Below are positions 19,020 through 27,831 of a stretch of DNA of 64,000 nt, in pieces. The notes beneath the pieces were generated by a model, which had not been told where the DNA came from, made no database searches, and saw only the letters and a program-made list of their open reading frames with translations. The DNA lies in contig JABARS010000012.1 of the NCBI GenBank assembly GCA_019187085.1, positions 1 through 64,000 of the forward strand. The letters run 5' to 3'. The stretch is from Pseudorhodoplanes sp. GTDB lineage: Bacteria; Pseudomonadota; Alphaproteobacteria; Rhizobiales; Xanthobacteraceae. Numbering within the stretch: position 1 is the stretch's first letter; each line of letters begins with the position of its first letter. Made by a program: the position numbers and the translations under genes.

Positions 19020-20953
19020 GTCAGTTTCAGCTTATCATGAACGGCGCGCAGCGTCGAAAGGACGTCGCAGCCGGCGTAAATGAACGTTTTGATCCCCGCT
19101 TTCTGCAGGCTTTCCGCGGCCTCGCCGGGACGGCCTGCCAGATAGATATGTACGGCCCCGGCATCGGCGAGGGCCTTTGCAGCCTGCGCGCCTTGCGCGG
19201 CATAGACCTCGTCGGAGGAGCACAGGCAGGCGAGACCGGCGCCGGACTGCTTGAAGGCGGAGGCGAACGCTGCATTCCCCTGTTCCACAGGCAGGGGTGA
19301 AGAGAACTCCACCGCTTCAACGCCGCCGGCCTCGAAGAGGTTCTTCGCGAAGGTGGCGCGCGCGGTGTAATCGGCCGGCTTGCCGAGATTGGCGAGGAAT
19401 ACCTTCGGGCGCGCGCCGGTCTTTTCCAGCGCGCGGTCGGCAGCGTCGCGCAGCGCCTCGTAAGGTTCGGCGAGGCGGATCGCGGGAAGGGACGTCATCC
19501 CGGGCGCGCGCGCCGCTTCGTCCTGCGGCAGGCGGTCCCGGCTCTCGAGGCTTTGCTCCTCGGCAGGGACGACGCCGGGCGCGCGCATCAGCACGGAGAC
19601 TTCCGCCTCCCCGATCTGGGGAAACTCGCTCGTGCCGGTCAGCGGGTCGCGACGGGTCGCGACCGCCTGCGCGCGCGCGGCGCGGGTCTGCGCGACTTTG
19701 GCCTGGATCAGGCCCTTCCCGATCGCCGCCGCGGCGCCGCCGGCCGCCTCGATCTCCTGGAACAGCGTCCAGGCGGCGCGGCACAATTCGTCGGTCAGCG
19801 CCTCGATGCCGCCGGAGCCGGCGGCCGGATCGGAGACCTTGGCGAGATTGGATTCCTCGAGCAGGATGAGCTGCGTGTTGCGCGCGACCCGCCGCGCAAA
19901 GGCATCCGGCAGACCGATCGCCTGCGTAAAGGGCAAAGCGGTCACCGCATTGGCGCCGCCGAGACCGGCCGCGAAGGCCGCGATCGTCGTGCGCAGCATG
20001 TTCACGTAGGGGTCGCGCCGCGTCATCATCCGCCACGCGGTTTCGGCGGAGACGAAAACAGGTTGCGGGCGCAGGCCGCTCGCTTCCTCCACGCGCGCCC
20101 ACAGCCTGCGGACCGCGCGGAACTTGGCCATGGTCAGGAACTGGTCGGCGTCGGCGGCAAGCCGGAAGAAGATCATCCGCCGCGCCTGTTCGAGCGCGAT
20201 GCCGGAGGTTTCGAGCGCGCGCAGATAGGCGAGCGCGTTGCCGAGTACAAAGGCGAGTTCCTGCGCCTCCGATCCGCCGGCATTGTGCACGGCGCGTCCG
20301 TCGGCGCAGGCGAACGGGCCGCGGAAGCCCTGCGCGGCGAGGTCGCCGACCAGCGCGGCGAACAGCGGCGCGATCGTCGTCCACGGCATGGCGGCGGAGG
20401 CGCCCGCGGCCATCAGGCCGAGCGGGTCGAAGGCGGCGCGCAGGTCGCAGCGCGCCGGCGCAAGGCCGAGACGCTTGACGAGGGCCGCGACATGGGCGGG
20501 CGCGTCCTTCGCCTCGCGCGTCAGGTCGAACTCGATCCCGATACCGTCGAGATAGACGCCGTCGAGCGCGCGCGCGAGATTATCGGCCGACGCATCGAGG
20601 CCGAAGCCGTGACCGCCGATGCTGCCGCCGCAGACGAGCGCAAGGCCGGTCGCGCCGTTCTCAAGCTCCTCCAGCGCCAGCCGGTTGGCCTGCGCCGGAT
20701 CGGGATGATCGACGCGCACCATGATCTGCCAGGGCTGCGCGGGCGCGCGGCCGGCGAGCGGGCCGACATCGGAGCGCCGCGCATAGAGCGGCTCGATCCG
20801 CAGGCCGTCATAGGTGCGGCCGACGAGCTTTTTCTCGAACGGCGCGCCCTTGAGCGCCTTGTCGACCAGAGCGAGCCATTGTTCGCGCGTGGCGGCGGGA
20901 AACTCGGCGGCGAATGCCGGGTCGGATGTCGGGCCTGAGGTGGGCGGGGTCAT
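19016..20953 (-). CDS. mutA: Methylmalonyl-CoA mutase, small subunit
   Basis: About 645 residues, homologous in layout to the large subunit but with a degenerate C-terminal domain lacking the DxHxxG cobalamin-ligand motif, as expected of the structural MutA subunit. The ATG at 20953 is supported by a GGAGAGA ribosome-binding site and removes 12 odd residues from the longer frame. It begins 64 bp after folK on the same strand, so read-through from the folate operon is possible. No cobalamin riboswitch fits in the 63 bp upstream. Confidence 0.92.
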
Positions 20954-21016
20954 GGGTCTCTCCATGCCACGACATTCCGCGTCCGCCAACTCAGACCTTG
21001 GATCGGCGCGCGGGCG

Positions 21017-21502
21017 TCAGGGCGCAAGCCGCGCGATGCCGGTCCGCGCGATGGCGGCCGCGGCGTCGCCGATCCGCCGCCCGGCGATCACCGCGTCGGC
21101 GGCGATCTCGGCGAGCGGGACGAGGACGAAAGCGCGCTCAAACAGGCGAGGGTGCGGCAGCACGAGGCCGGGCTCGTCGAGCGCGAGATCGCCAAAAGCG
21201 ATCAGGTCGATATCGAGCGTGCGCGGACCCCAATGGGTCTCGCAGCTGCGGTCGCGTCCGAACCGGCGCTCGACCGCCTGCGCATGGGCGAGGAGATCGC
21301 GCGGCGCCAGATCGGTCTCTGCGACGATGCAGGCATTGACGAACGGCGGCTGGTCCTCGACGCCCCAGGGCGGGGTGCGATAGTCGGCCGAGCGTCGCAC
21401 GAGCGTCGCCGCGCGGCCGTCGCAGAACGCGGCGATGCCGGCGGCGATGGTGGCGCGCGCATCGCCGACATTGCCGCCAAACGCGATCAGCGCCTGCGTC
21501 AC
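21017..21502 (-). CDS. folK: 2-amino-4-hydroxy-6-hydroxymethyldihydropteridine diphosphokinase
   Basis: 161 residues, normal FolK (HPPK) length. The N-terminal FGGNVGD loop, SADYRTPPWG, DQPPFVNAC and the GPRTLDIDLI metal- and pterin-binding motif are all present, as is PHPRLFERAFVL. It transfers pyrophosphate from ATP to the hydroxymethylpterin in folate synthesis. The ATG overlaps the folB stop in an ATGA junction (21499-21502). Last gene of the fol operon. Confidence 0.95.
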   Translation of the reverse strand: MTQALIAFGGNVGDARATIAAGIAAFCDGRAATLVRRSADYRTPPWGVEDQPPFVNACIVAETDLAPRDLLAHAQAVERRFGRDRSCETHWGPRTLDIDLIAFGDLALDEPGLVLPHPRLFERAFVLVPLAEIAADAVIAGRRIGDAAAAIARTGIARLAP

Positions 21503-21867
21503 GGCTTGCGCGCGCGGGTGAGCACGATGCCGACGTCGTCGAAGGTAGCGGCGATCGGGGCGTGCGGCTTGTGCACGGTGATGCGCACGGCGGCGATCTT
21601 GTCGAAGCGCGCGAGCACGGCATCGACCACGGCGCCGGCGGCGGCCTCGATCAGCTTGTAGCGCCTGGCGCGGAAGGCCTCACTCGCAGCCTCCACCACC
21701 TGGTCGTAGGAGACGGTGTGCGCCAGCCGGTCGGAGCGCGCGGCGTTCGACAGATCGATGGTCAGGTCGAGGTCGAGGCTGAAGGTCTGGCCGACCTTGG
21801 CCTCGTGCGCCATCACGCCGTGATAGGCGTGCAGCATCAGCCCGCGGATGAAAATGCGATCGCTCAT
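21499..21867 (-). CDS. folB: Dihydroneopterin aldolase
   Basis: 122 residues. MLHAYHGVMAHEAKVGQTFSLDLDL carries the conserved active-site Glu and His region, and SYDQVVEA and ITVHKPHAPI are FolB signatures. It cleaves dihydroneopterin to hydroxymethyldihydropterin, the FolK substrate. It is coupled by ATGA overlaps to both folP upstream (21864-21867) and folK downstream. Confidence 0.95.
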   Translation of the reverse strand: MSDRIFIRGLMLHAYHGVMAHEAKVGQTFSLDLDLTIDLSNAARSDRLAHTVSYDQVVEAASEAFRARRYKLIEAAAGAVVDAVLARFDKIAAVRITVHKPHAPIAATFDDVGIVLTRARKP

Positions 21868-22724
21868 CGTCCGGCCCCGATCGCTTCGGCGACGCGCAGC
21901 GCCTGCACCGTCTCGGCGACGTCGTGCGCGCGCACGATGGCCGCGCCGTCGCGCGCGGCAAGGAGGTGGCTTGCGATCGACCCGCCGAGCCGCCCGTCCG
22001 GTTCGGACGGAGCGAGCGTGGCGATGAAGCGCTTGCGCGAGGCGCCGACCAGGAGCGGCAGGCCGTAGCGCCGCAATTCGCCGAGCCGGCGCAGCACCGT
22101 GATGCTCTGCTCCGGCGTCTTGCCGAAGCCGATTCCGGGATCGAGCGCGATCTTCGTGCGCGCGATGCCTGCGCGCGCGGCGATGGTGAGCGTCTCGTCG
22201 AAGAAGCGCTCGATGTCGGCCATGATGTCGATCGAAGCGTCGGCGCTCTCGCGATTATGCATCAGGACCGCGGGGACCGCATGCTCCGCGATCACCGCCG
22301 CCATCGCCGGGTCGCGCTGCAGGCCCCAGACGTCGTTGACGATCGCCGCGCCGTGCGCGATCGCCCAGGCGGCGACTTCCGCCTTCATGGTGTCGATGGA
22401 GAGCGGGCGCCCGAGCGCGGCGACCGCCGGCAGCACCGGGGCGAGGCGCGCGATCTCCTCCTCGGCGGAGACCGGAACCTGACCGCCATAGGGCCGCGTC
22501 GATTCCGCCCCGATGTCGATCAGGTCGGCACCCTGCGCCACCATGCGCGTGGCGTGCGCGATGGCGCGCCGCGGATCGAGGAATTGTCCGCCGTCGGAGA
22601 AAGAATCCGGCGTGACATTGAGGATGCCCATGACGAGCGTGCGCCCGCCCCGCAGCAGCGTCGGCCAGTCGAGGCGTCCGGCGGCGGGCGCGGCACGGTC
22701 GGCGACGGACGGGATGGCGTTCAT
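21864..22724 (-). CDS. folP: Dihydropteroate synthase
   Basis: About 286 residues. GILNVTPDSFSDGG, DIGAESTRP, INDVWG (as NDVWGLQ) and DPGIGFGKT are the DHPS loop and pterin-site motifs, and the final RAHDVAETVQA is the conserved substrate-binding RxHDV. It joins hydroxymethylpterin pyrophosphate with p-aminobenzoate. The ATG at 22724 is preferred to the in-frame start at 22784, which adds a basic tail not seen in the family. First gene of the folP-folB-folK operon. Confidence 0.95.
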   Translation of the reverse strand: MNAIPSVADRAAPAAGRLDWPTLLRGGRTLVMGILNVTPDSFSDGGQFLDPRRAIAHATRMVAQGADLIDIGAESTRPYGGQVPVSAEEEIARLAPVLPAVAALGRPLSIDTMKAEVAAWAIAHGAAIVNDVWGLQRDPAMAAVIAEHAVPAVLMHNRESADASIDIMADIERFFDETLTIAARAGIARTKIALDPGIGFGKTPEQSITVLRRLGELRRYGLPLLVGASRKRFIATLAPSEPDGRLGGSIASHLLAARDGAAIVRAHDVAETVQALRVAEAIGAGR

Positions 22725-22795
22725 GCCGGTCGCTTTGCGCGCTCGGCTGCGGGGTGTCAAGCGAGCGCGCGGGCCGCGCCGCAATCAGGCGCCAA

Positions 22796-23209
22796 TCAAT
22801 AGCTGATCTTGAGCGGCAGCTTGCGGGCGTGCTCGATCCAGCGGCCGACCGCCTTCTCGGACGGCAGGATGCGCACGAGCTTGCGCTTGCGGTTCTGGTC
22901 GGCCATCGCCCGGACGAGATTTTCCGGGTTGCGGTATTTGAGCTCCTTGACGGTATCGACGCCGGCGGCGCGCAGCAGCAGCGCATATTCGGGGCCGAGA
23001 CCCGGCACCCGCATGCGGTCGGCCATGTTGGCCCAGGCCAGAATCTGCTTCTCGTCGATCCCGGTCTTCTCGGCGAGCGCCTTGCGGTCCTTCGGTCGTT
23101 TCGCGGCGTCGAGCAGGCGCGCCGTCGTGCGCACGCCGGCTTTTCTCAGCGCGGCGGCCGCGGCCGGATCGAGGCCTTCGAGACTGGAGAGCGGGTAGGA
23201 GGAGGGCAA
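22796..23209 (-). CDS. DUF4332 (helix-hairpin-helix-like) protein
   Basis: About 137 residues, two tandem helix-hairpin-helix-like units: LEGLDPAAAAALRKAGVRTTARLL and VPGLGPEYALLLRAAGVDTVKEL. This is the DUF4332 pattern and resembles DNA- or nucleotide-binding HhH modules. No ATG lies near the conserved start. The TTG at 23209 has AAGGAA nine bases upstream and puts YPLSSLEG at the N-terminus, so it is preferred. A GTG at 23254 and the far ATG at 23368 are alternatives. Function unknown. Confidence 0.7.
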   Translation of the reverse strand: MPSSYPLSSLEGLDPAAAAALRKAGVRTTARLLDAAKRPKDRKALAEKTGIDEKQILAWANMADRMRVPGLGPEYALLLRAAGVDTVKELKYRNPENLVRAMADQNRKRKLVRILPSEKAVGRWIEHARKLPLKISY

Positions 23210-23223
23210 AGGCGGACGCTTCC

Positions 23224-23255
23224 TTACACGGCACGGGACAATTTTACACGGCACG
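23224..23255 (-). repeat. 12-bp tandem direct repeat TTACACGGCACG
   Basis: The 12-mer occurs at 23224-23235 and again at 23244-23255, 20 bp start to start (about two helical turns), directly upstream of the DUF4332 start. On the minus strand one copy runs into the probable ribosome-binding site and the other into a TAAAAT that could serve as a -10. A bound regulator or a small duplication would both explain it. Confidence 0.55.
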
Positions 23256-23291
23256 AAACAGTCGAATGACGGCGGAAGAGGCAGATGGTCT

Positions 23292-23645
23292 TCAGGCGAA
23301 CTGACCGAGGCCCGGGATCGCGGCCACAAGCTCGGACACGGCATCCTCTCCGGCCTTTTCGCGCGCATACGCCATCACGGTTTTGGTGACGGACTGGACG
23401 TCGCCCATGCCGAGACCGATTCCCATCAAGGCCGCGCCGGCACCCATGATCCCGCCCATGCCGAAACCGCCGCCGGCGCCCGACTGCGCGAGCGCCTGCG
23501 CGCCCGGCATGCCGTCGAGCAGTGGCCGCACCTTGTCGGCGGGTGCTTCCTTGACCAGGAATGCGAGAATGATGGCCAGCGCCTTGGCCGCGACATCGCG
23601 GTCGATGCCGTTTTCTGCGACAATGCGCTCGATCAGTTCGTCCAT
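23292..23645 (-). CDS. Conserved small helical protein (DUF2267/DUF2780-like)
   Basis: 117 residues from the ATG at 23645; the long upstream extension to 23981 has intergenic composition. The N-terminal half is helical (MDELIERIVAENGIDRDVAAKALAIIL). The middle is a Gly/Met-rich hydrophobic stretch, and the C-terminus ends in a helical TKTVMAYAREKAGEDAVSELV block. This pattern recalls the DUF2267/DUF2780 group, but the assignment is from memory of layout only. It is divergent from the HerA-like gene. Function unknown. Confidence 0.65.
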   Translation of the reverse strand: MDELIERIVAENGIDRDVAAKALAIILAFLVKEAPADKVRPLLDGMPGAQALAQSGAGGGFGMGGIMGAGAALMGIGLGMGDVQSVTKTVMAYAREKAGEDAVSELVAAIPGLGQFA

Positions 23646-23908
23646 GCCCCCTGCCTCCCGCGCTTGCGGCGGATCGAGGTCATAATGAAGAGCGCGCGCA
23701 AGGAAAACAAGGCGAATGAAGGTTTTTTGAGTTGTGTCGATACGGTCACACGCACGCGCCCGGCGACGGTCGGCTTGACTTCGCGCCGCAAATGGCAATG
23801 ACGGAGCGCGTGGCATGGCTGTTGACCCGTCCCGGGCAACGGCGAACAATGGTTTACGATTACAATTCCATATGTACCGACCTGATACCGGGCGGCCGGA
23901 AAGGTTGA

Positions 23909-25639
23909 ATGATGGCAAAGACGACGAAGACGACAAAAACGGCGAGCACGGCGGGCGCGGGGAAGAAAAAGTCCAAAGCACCCGACTCCGGACAAGGCGC
24001 GTCCGCAGACAGCGCGGCCAAGCGCGGCGCTGCGAAGAGCGACGCCGCCAGGAACAGCCCGGCCGTGAACGTGGTGCCGGCGGCCGAGATCGATCCGGCC
24101 GGTCAGATTTTCGTCGGCAAGAGCGGCAAGCCGGAATATCTGACGCTGCGTCTGGCCAACCGCCACGGCCTCGTCACCGGCGCGACCGGCACCGGCAAGA
24201 CGGTGACGCTGCAGGTGCTGGCGGAAGGCTTCTCGCGCGCCGGCGTTCCGGTGTTCGCCGCCGACATCAAGGGCGACCTGTCCGGCATCTCCGCCGACGG
24301 CGAAGCCAAGGACGCGCTGGTCGCGCGCGCCCAGGGCATGGGCTTTGCGTATGAGCCCGACGCCTTTCCGACGATCTTCTGGGACCTGTTCGGCGAGCAG
24401 GGTCATCCCATCCGCGCCACCATCTCGGAAATGGGGCCGCTGTTGCTGTCGCGCCTGATGAACCTCAACGAGGTGCAGGAGGGTGTGCTCAACATCGCCT
24501 TCCGCGTCGCCGACGAGGGCGGGCTGCCGCTGCTCGACATGAAGGACCTGCAGTCGATCCTCAATTACGTGGCGGAGAATGCCGAGCAGCTCACCACCAA
24601 ATACGGCAACGTCACCAAACAGTCGGTCGGCACCATCCAGCGTCAGTTGCTGGTGCTCGAGAACCAGGGCGGCACCAAGTTCTTCGGCGAGCCGGCACTC
24701 GACCTGAAGGACTTCATGAAAGCCGACCGCAGCGGCCGCGGCTATGTCAACATCCTGGCCGCCGACAAGCTGATGGAGAACCCGCGGCTCTATGCGACCT
24801 TCCTGCTGTGGCTCCTGTCGGAACTGTTCGAGGAGCTGCCGGAGGTCGGCGATCCCGACAAGCCGAAGCTCGTCTTCTTCTTCGACGAGGCGCACCTGCT
24901 GTTCAACGACGCGCCGAAGGCGCTGCTCGACAAGATCGAGCAGGTGGTGCGCCTGATCCGCTCCAAGGGCATCGGCGTCTATTTCGTCACGCAGAATCCG
25001 CTCGACATTCCCGACAAGGTGCTCGCCCAGCTCGGCAACCGCGTGCAGCACGCGCTGCGCGCGTTCACGCCGCGCGACCAGAAGGCGGTGCGGGCGGCCG
25101 CCGAGACCTTCCGGCCCAACCCCAAGCTCGACACCGCGCAGGTGATCATGGAGCTCGGCAAGGGCGAGGCGCTGGTGTCGTTCCTGGAAGGCAACGGCAC
25201 GCCGACGATGGTCGAGCGCGCGATGATCCGTCCGCCGGCCGCGCGCATGGGCCCGATCTCGCCGCAGGAACGCAGGGTGCTGATCGCCAGGAGCCCGGTG
25301 AAGGGCAAATACGACGAGACGATCGATTCCGAATCCGCCCACGAGATGCTGCAGAAGCGCGTGAAGGGCGAGGCCGCGCCCGGCGGCGGCGCGCAGGAGG
25401 ATTCCTCCGGCGGCGGCATCGGCGGCTGGCTCGGCAGCATTTTCGGCACCAACCGCAAGCGCGGCGAACGCCTGTCGACGGGCCAGGTCGTCGCCCGCGA
25501 GGTGGCGCGCACGGTGACGACGCGCGTGGCGGGGCAGATCGTGTCCGAACTGTCGAAGTCGCTCGGCGGCGGCAAGGTCGGCAACACCGTCGGCCGCGCC
25601 ATCGTGCGCGGGACGCTCGGCGGGATCCTGCGGCGCTAG
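23909..25639 (+). CDS. HerA-like helicase/ATPase (DUF853 family, YjgR type)
   Basis: A 576-residue VirB4/HerA-class ATPase. After a Lys/Thr/Ala-rich, probably disordered N-terminus of about 65 residues comes the P-loop [19 protein letters not shown] is Walker B, and a glutamine-rich sensor VTQNP follows. The C-terminus holds a Gly-rich linker and a basic tail. Tandem ATG codons at 23909 and 23912 follow a GGAAAGG ribosome-binding site; either may be used. These ATPases pump or translocate nucleic acids or proteins, and the cellular role of the YjgR branch is not settled. Monocistronic by spacing. Confidence 0.9.
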   Translation: MMAKTTKTTKTASTAGAGKKKSKAPDSGQGASADSAAKRGAAKSDAARNSPAVNVVPAAEIDPAGQIFVGKSGKPEYLTLRLANRHGLVTGATGTGKTVTLQVLAEGFSRAGVPVFAADIKGDLSGISADGEAKDALVARAQGMGFAYEPDAFPTIFWDLFGEQGHPIRATISEMGPLLLSRLMNLNEVQEGVLNIAFRVADEGGLPLLDMKDLQSILNYVAENAEQLTTKYGNVTKQSVGTIQRQLLVLENQGGTKFFGEPALDLKDFMKADRSGRGYVNILAADKLMENPRLYATFLLWLLSELFEELPEVGDPDKPKLVFFFDEAHLLFNDAPKALLDKIEQVVRLIRSKGIGVYFVTQNPLDIPDKVLAQLGNRVQHALRAFTPRDQKAVRAAAETFRPNPKLDTAQVIMELGKGEALVSFLEGNGTPTMVERAMIRPPAARMGPISPQERRVLIARSPVKGKYDETIDSESAHEMLQKRVKGEAAPGGGAQEDSSGGGIGGWLGSIFGTNRKRGERLSTGQVVAREVARTVTTRVAGQIVSELSKSLGGGKVGNTVGRAIVRGTLGGILRR

Positions 25640-25751
25640 CCCGGTCCGCGCTCCCGCAGCGGTCCGCAACGCATGAGCCGTCCTTCGGCGCCGTCGTCGC
25701 GCGATGGCGCCACCGGGCGGCGTACACGATCATGATCACGAGAGAGCATCC

Positions 25752-27149
25752 ATGACGCCCGCCCAGGCCCTGCCCAAAGTCCTCGACCGCATCGACGCCG
25801 ACCTCGACAGGAGCCTGGAGCGGCTGTTCGCCTTCCTGCGCCTGCAATCGATCTCCACCGACCCGGCCTATGCCGCGCAATGCCGCTCCGCCGCCGACTT
25901 CATCGCAAAGGATCTGGAAAGCCTCGGCCTGAAGGCGCAGGTGCGGCCGACCGCGGGCCATCCGGTGGTGGTGGCGAAGCCGGACGGGGCGGGGCGGCCC
26001 GGTCCGCGCGTGCTCTTCTACGGCCATTACGACGTGCAGCCGGTCGATCCGCTCGAATTATGGGAGACGCCGCCGTTCGAGCCGCGGATCGCCGACCTGC
26101 CGGGCGGGCGCAGGATCATCGTCGCGCGCGGCGCCTGCGACGACAAGGGCCAGCTCATGACGTTCGTGGAGGCGTGCCGCGCCTTCAAGGCGGTGACCGG
26201 CGAATTGCCGCTCGACATCACGGTGATGATCGAGGGCGAGGAGGAGTGCGGCTCCAAGAACCTCTATCCGTTCGTCAAGGAGAACGCCGCGGAGCTCCGG
26301 CGCGACATCGCGCTCGTCTGCGACACCGGCATGTGGAACGCGACCACGCCCTCGGTCACGACCTCGCTGCGCGGGCTCGTCTACGAGGAAGTGACGGTCA
26401 CCTGCGCCGACCGCGACCTGCATTCGGGCCTGTTCGGCGGCGCCGCGCAGAATCCGATCCGCGTGCTGAGCCGCATCCTGGCGGCTTTGCACGACGACGA
26501 GGGGCGCGTGACGCTTCCGGGCTTCTATGACGGCGTGCACGAATTGCCGGCCGACATCCGCAACGAGCTTGCCGCGCTCAAGCTCACGCCGGAGGAGTTT
26601 CTCGGCCAGATCGGCCTGAAGATTCCGGCCGGCGAGAAGGACCGCATGCTGATCGAGCAGATTTCCACGCGCCCGACCTGCGACGCCAACGGCATCGTCG
26701 GCGGTTATACCGGGGAGGGCGCCAAGACCGTCATCGCCGCCAAGGCGAGCGCGAAGGTGTCGTTCCGCCTCGTCGGCGACCAGGACCCCGAGCGCGTGCG
26801 CGATTCCTTCCGCGCCTTTGTCGCTGCCCGCATCCCCGCCGACTGCAAGGTCGAGTTCCAGAACCATGCCTGCAGCGGGGCGCTGCAGATCCCCTTCGAC
26901 AATCCCGCGCTGGTGAAGGCGCGCGCGGCGCTCGCACAGGAATGGGGCAAGACGGCGGTGACCGTCGGCGCGGGCGGCTCGATCCCGATCGTCGGCGACT
27001 TCAAGACCGTGCTCGGCATGGACACGATCATGGTCGGCTTTGCGCTCGACGACGACCGCGTGCATTCGCCGAACGAGAAATACGACCTGACCTCGTTCCA
27101 CAAGGGCGCGCGGAGCTGGGCGCGCATTCTCGCCGCGCTCGCGGGCTGA
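25752..27149 (+). CDS. M20 family metallopeptidase (dipeptidase-like)
   Basis: About 465 residues. The di-zinc ligand motifs are readable: YGHYDVQP (first His and the Asp two residues on), GACDDKGQ (bridging Asp), EGEEECGS (catalytic Glu pair), CDTGMW, and a late HSPNEKY with the last His. The dimerisation lid domain sits in the middle (about 215-370). The ATG at 25752 is preferred over 25704, whose extra residues include a His/Asp run from intergenic sequence. It hydrolyses peptides or N-acyl amino acids in the cytoplasm by family; the substrate is not assignable. Confidence 0.9.
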   Translation: MTPAQALPKVLDRIDADLDRSLERLFAFLRLQSISTDPAYAAQCRSAADFIAKDLESLGLKAQVRPTAGHPVVVAKPDGAGRPGPRVLFYGHYDVQPVDPLELWETPPFEPRIADLPGGRRIIVARGACDDKGQLMTFVEACRAFKAVTGELPLDITVMIEGEEECGSKNLYPFVKENAAELRRDIALVCDTGMWNATTPSVTTSLRGLVYEEVTVTCADRDLHSGLFGGAAQNPIRVLSRILAALHDDEGRVTLPGFYDGVHELPADIRNELAALKLTPEEFLGQIGLKIPAGEKDRMLIEQISTRPTCDANGIVGGYTGEGAKTVIAAKASAKVSFRLVGDQDPERVRDSFRAFVAARIPADCKVEFQNHACSGALQIPFDNPALVKARAALAQEWGKTAVTVGAGGSIPIVGDFKTVLGMDTIMVGFALDDDRVHSPNEKYDLTSFHKGARSWARILAALAG

Positions 27150-27157
27150 AGGCGCGG

Positions 27158-27814
27158 TCACCCCGGCAGCGCGGAGAGGTCGGCGATCGTGCGCAGCGGC
27201 GCGCAGTCGGCGTATTCGTCGGGATTGCCGGCGCGGTTGACCCAGATGCCGCGAAAGCCGAACGCGACCGCGCCCATCACGTCCCAGCGGTTCGAGGATA
27301 CGAACATGACCTCACCGGGCGCGCAGGAAAAATGCGCGGTGACGAGTGCATAGACTTCCGCGCGGGGCTTGTAGAAGCGCAGGACGTCGACCGAGAGCAC
27401 GGCGTCGAGCACGCCGTCGAGCTGCGAATTGGCGACGGCCGCCGCCAGCATGGCGGGCGAGCCGTTGGAGAGGATCGCGGTGTGGTGCCCGGCCGCCTTG
27501 AGGCGAGCGAGCGCGGCCTTGGCGTCGGGAAACGCCGCGAGCGTGAAATAGGCGTCGAGAAGCGGCGCCCTCAGCGCGCGGTCGACCGAAGGATAACGCG
27601 CGAACGCGAAGTCGAGCGCGCGGGCGGTCAGCGTCCAGAAATCGGCGTAGCGGCCGGCGAGCGAGAGCGTCCAGGTATATTCGAGCTGCTTCTGCCGCCA
27701 GGTCTCGGAGAAGCGGTCGGCGTCGGGCCCCGCCGCGGCGCGATGGCGCGCGATCGCCGCGTGCACGTCGAACAGCGTGCCGTAAGCGTCGAACACGTAA
27801 AGCGGCTGCGCCAT
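27158..27814 (-). CDS. (S)-2-haloacid dehalogenase, HAD type II
   Basis: A 218-residue HAD-superfamily enzyme. The nucleophile is Asp9 in VFDAYGTLFD. ILSNGS supplies motif II, FYKPRAEVY the motif III Lys, and SSNRWDVMGA the motif IV acid, all matching L-2-haloacid dehalogenases. Such enzymes displace halide from short 2-haloalkanoic acids, though many homologues act on other small acids. It converges with the M20 gene (9-bp gap) and follows the membrane glycosyltransferase on the same strand by 17 bp. Confidence 0.88.
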   Translation of the reverse strand: MAQPLYVFDAYGTLFDVHAAIARHRAAAGPDADRFSETWRQKQLEYTWTLSLAGRYADFWTLTARALDFAFARYPSVDRALRAPLLDAYFTLAAFPDAKAALARLKAAGHHTAILSNGSPAMLAAAVANSQLDGVLDAVLSVDVLRFYKPRAEVYALVTAHFSCAPGEVMFVSSNRWDVMGAVAFGFRGIWVNRAGNPDEYADCAPLRTIADLSALPG

Positions 27815-27831
27815 GGTCGCGCCTTTCGCGG

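Noticed and set aside
20954..21016. Possible cobalamin riboswitch before the mutase genes
   Set aside because: Only 63 bp separate folK and mutA and no B12-box-like sequence is visible.
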